Source: Dimorphilus gyrociliatus
Lineage: Eukaryota; Annelida; Polychaeta; Dinophilidae
Length of the DNA: 55,983 nucleotides
Assembly (NCBI GenBank): GCA_904063045.1
Contig: CAJFCJ010000072.1
Location: forward strand, 13,517-69,499
Reading direction: 5' to 3'
The position numbers and the translations under genes were made by a program. Below the pieces are notes generated by a model. It saw only the letters and a list, made by a program, of their open reading frames with translations. It did not search any database and was not told the origin of the DNA. Of the stretch, positions 53,830 to 55,983 are shown in pieces. Position 1 is the stretch's first letter. Every line of letters begins with the position of its first letter.

Positions 53830-54435
53830 TGTACAACTTTCATTCTATTCTATTCTTATTCTATACTACTATTATATATAACTTACTAGAAACTGATGCA
53901 AGGAAATACAATAACATGTGGCCTAACACAGACCTTCTTGGTCATACTTAAGGTTCATCCTAAGTACCACTTAAGTTTTGGCCACATTATGATTGATCAG
54001 CTTGTCTAAGGTTTTGGCCAAACTATGATTAATTAACTTTCTCAAGTGGGGAACTTTGTAACATATTGTTCTAAGGACAAACATGAACTAGGTGAGTTCA
54101 CAGCTGTAAAGTGGTGATTGGATGCTAGACAATAATCTTCAAGTATATAACTCCTCACTGCTTTACTCCAATCGGCTAACCTCAACCTGGGAGGATGAAC
54201 TGGAACCAACACCCACTGGGATCCTGCTATTTCCTCAACATTGGACACTAGTTTGGTAATTTGGCAACCTACTGTTACCCACTACTTACTCTGCTATTCA
54301 ACTTTCATATTGTTACTTGCTTAAGTATTATTTTCAATAAACCACTTAAATTTAAACACTTTGTTTAAAGGTTCGAGTAGAACCAGTACTGTTATAAGTT
54401 ACAAACGCATAAATTGGCAAGACCAAAGCAGTACA
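53830..54435 (+). repeat. 3' LTR (606 bp) of the env-bearing element
   Basis: Begins TGTAC and ends GTACA, a short inverted end as in retroviral LTRs. TATATAA at 54144-54150 and AATAAA at 54336-54341 suggest a U3-R-U5 layout. It contains a short tandem duplication around TTTTGGCCAxACTATGATT (53968-54035). Two shorter minus-strand copies lie at 41720-42194 and 44878-45317. Confidence 0.8.
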
Positions 54436-54475
54436 ATATTGTATTGAGCTGACTACTTCTCCATACTCCATGAAT

Positions 54476-55036
54476 TCAATGTGGACTAAACCCAAATAGT
54501 TCTGACTTGGCCATTCTAAGCTTCTTGTTAGGTGGTGATGATGTGTGTTTATAAGTCAAAGAAGACCTTTTAGATTGTGGATCATAGAGGTGTACCCATG
54601 TTTCATCTCCAGTCACAATTTTTTCTAAAAAGTCTCTTCCTTCTGCTGTGTATCTTTCAAGTAGCTCCATACAATGACTCACCCTCACCTGCTTCTGAAC
54701 CAGATTGAGAGCATAAGGAATCCATTTTGCATAGATCTTTCTGTATCCTAGCTCCTTTATAATTTTCCCTACAGTCTGTTGACAAATGTCTATTTGTTGG
54801 GCGATTGCTCTCTGAGAAATGGTCCAATCTTCTCTGATAAGCCTGTCAATTTCTTCTCTATTCTGACCTGTTACAGCTGTGCTTGGATGACCAGATCTTG
54901 CCAAATCTTCAAAATTTTTCCTTCCTTTTTTTATGTCAGATACCCACCTCCTTATTGAGCTTTCACTCAGAGTTTCATCCCCGCAAAAGCTTTTTAACAG
55001 CTTATAAATTTGTCTCGCAGACACCTTCTCATGCAC
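54476..55036 (-). mobile_element. Mariner transposase N-terminal fragment
   Basis: Open frame of 186 residues. Residues 1-110 hold the two helix-turn-helix DNA-binding units (SESSIRRWVSDIKKGRKNF; TISQRAIAQQIDICQQTVGK). Then comes CMELLERYTAEGRDFLEKI and the first catalytic Asp in VTGDETWVHLYDP, as in mariner (DD34D). The match ends near 54500 after SPPNKKLR, so the two further Asp and the C-terminus are missing. The piece begins at MHEKVSARQIY, lacking some of the usual N-terminus. The LTR lies about 40 bp downstream. Confidence 0.75.
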
Positions 55037-55347
55037 TAAAAATGCTATGATTGGTCATTGATCGGAACATATGCACATGACTTGCAGTTGCTTATACCAA
55101 AATAAATTTGTAATACCTCAACAGAATCAAATGAAAGTTTGCACAGTGAAAGTTTACTAATTTCCTAAGATTATTGGAAAGTATCAATGATATTAGTTAA
55201 GCCATTTTAAAATTACAGCACAGTGATTGAAACTTTTTATTTGTACCTAATAGATAGCGGACCATATAACCCTAATTTTTCATAAAATAGACATGTTTAC
55301 AATAAAAAGAACTTTGTTTATTCTAAAGAATTGTCAATAGCATAAAA
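55037..55347. other. AT-rich spacer
   Basis: No mariner inverted terminal repeat or other feature recognised. Confidence 0.3.
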
Positions 55348-55983
55348 TTAATAATTTTTCCAATGTAATTGCTTTTGTAATAAAGTTCTTAATGACAAAG
55401 AAGCTTTTAAAATATCCTCACTACAATGATCATTTGAATGGTAATTTGCTCTTGAAAAAGAAACAAAATATTTTCCATCTATATTGTAAATATTTTTTAA
55501 ATCAATTCCATCATTTAGGGAAAACATATAGCTATGACAAAAGTCAATTGCTATGAATATTTTCATTGTTAAATTGTAAATTTCATTTGCTGTCATTTTC
55601 TTATTAAAATTAACAACACAATCCTTCTCTTTTCGAACATTTTCCAAAGCAATGTGTTTTGAAGCAGCTCCTTGATAGAATTCAATCCCTGACAACAAAA
55701 GTATGTATGCAGTTGAAGGAAAAATATTAATTATACAAAAAACATTTCTAACATTTTCTTCCCATTTCATTTTCAAAAAATTTTTTCTTTGCTTCACTGA
55801 AATGAGATGACAAAATATAAAATGAGAAAGATATGATGGAAATCATATACTTGCCCCCGCTTTTTAAGCAGTAATCTAAATTGCAGGGAAGTATACAAAA
55901 ATGGATTTAAAACTGAATTGATTGGCAAGCAGACTGTTATAATCCAAGCATAAACATCATTTGAAATATTTATTTTTCTTATA
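55348..55983 (-). CDS. 7TM receptor end with kinase-like C-terminal tail, partial
   Basis: The exon entering from the right edge reads DVYAWIITVCLPINSVLNPF followed by LYTSLQFRLL, a clear TM7 with the NPxLY motif of rhodopsin/LGR-type receptors. A short intron (about 55792-55850, donor CAA|GTATAT) leads to an exon of about 148 codons ending at 55348. That exon resembles a small protein-kinase fold: GAASKHIALENVRKEKD (possible VAxK Lys and helix C), IFIAIDFCHSYMFSL (helix E), GIDLKNIYNIDGKYFVSF in the catalytic-loop/DFG place, and SEDILKASLSLRTLL (helix F). The HRD and DFG residues are not preserved, so probably a pseudokinase. The same arrangement occurs at 8096-9310. Confidence 0.6.

Overview
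This window is an AT-rich piece of an animal nuclear genome, most likely a spiralian (mollusc-like) invertebrate. Evidence: spliceosomal genes with very short introns (38 to about 90 bp), secreted and receptor genes built from LDLa, LRR, SRCR-like, PAN, discoidin, chitin-binding, TSP1 and C1q-like modules, and many eukaryotic transposons. The species cannot be named from sequence alone. No bacterial operons, CRISPR arrays, rRNA or convincing tRNA were seen.

Layout. 1-280: Tc1/mariner relic. 256-2245: exons of an LDLa/LRR receptor ectodomain. 2923-5403: complete but decayed MULE transposon with a 9-bp target duplication. 5480-6165: PAN-domain gene end. 8096-13775: large minus-strand receptor gene (SRCR-like modules, possible C-type-lectin-like module, LDLa repeats, LRR, last transmembrane helices of a 7TM protein, kinase-like C-terminal tail). 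15256-15561: intact two-exon gene for a 72-residue protein. 17266-18078: LDLa gene fragment. 18-20 kb: MULE remains, a 614-bp MULE-type MITE and a diverged LTR. 22.1-24.2 kb: Penelope-like element split by a MULE derivative. 24.9-26.0 kb: discoidin-domain gene with an in-frame stop. 26.9-36.5 kb: MULE graveyard with one element nested in another, two short elements with perfect 9-bp duplications, and an LRR pseudogene. 37420-39321: intact single-exon secreted protein (2 chitin-binding, TSP1, 3 C1q-like domains). 40.7-48.5 kb: MULE scraps, two partial LTRs, an intact LRR ORF, a foldback MITE. 48875-50283: unrecognised helical protein with a frameshift. 51242-54435: decayed env-like gene with PPT and LTR. 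54476-55036: mariner transposase fragment. 55348-55983: end of a second 7TM receptor with a kinase-like tail.

Main themes. (1) Two separate loci join a GRL101/relaxin-receptor-type 7TM end to a degenerate protein-kinase-like tail. This is the best candidate for an undescribed system. (2) At least ten MULE sequences share a transposase plan: an N-terminal C4HC3 (PHD-like) finger split by an intron, an acidic linker, a FLYWCH-like finger, then the MULE DDE core. Each subfamily has its own tandem tip motif, and five elements can be delimited by 8-9 bp target duplications. (3) Three LTR copies of the env-bearing element are nearly identical in their shared parts, which suggests recent activity.

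Gene models were built by eye from ORFs and splice signals. Domain names come from residue patterns, not searches.
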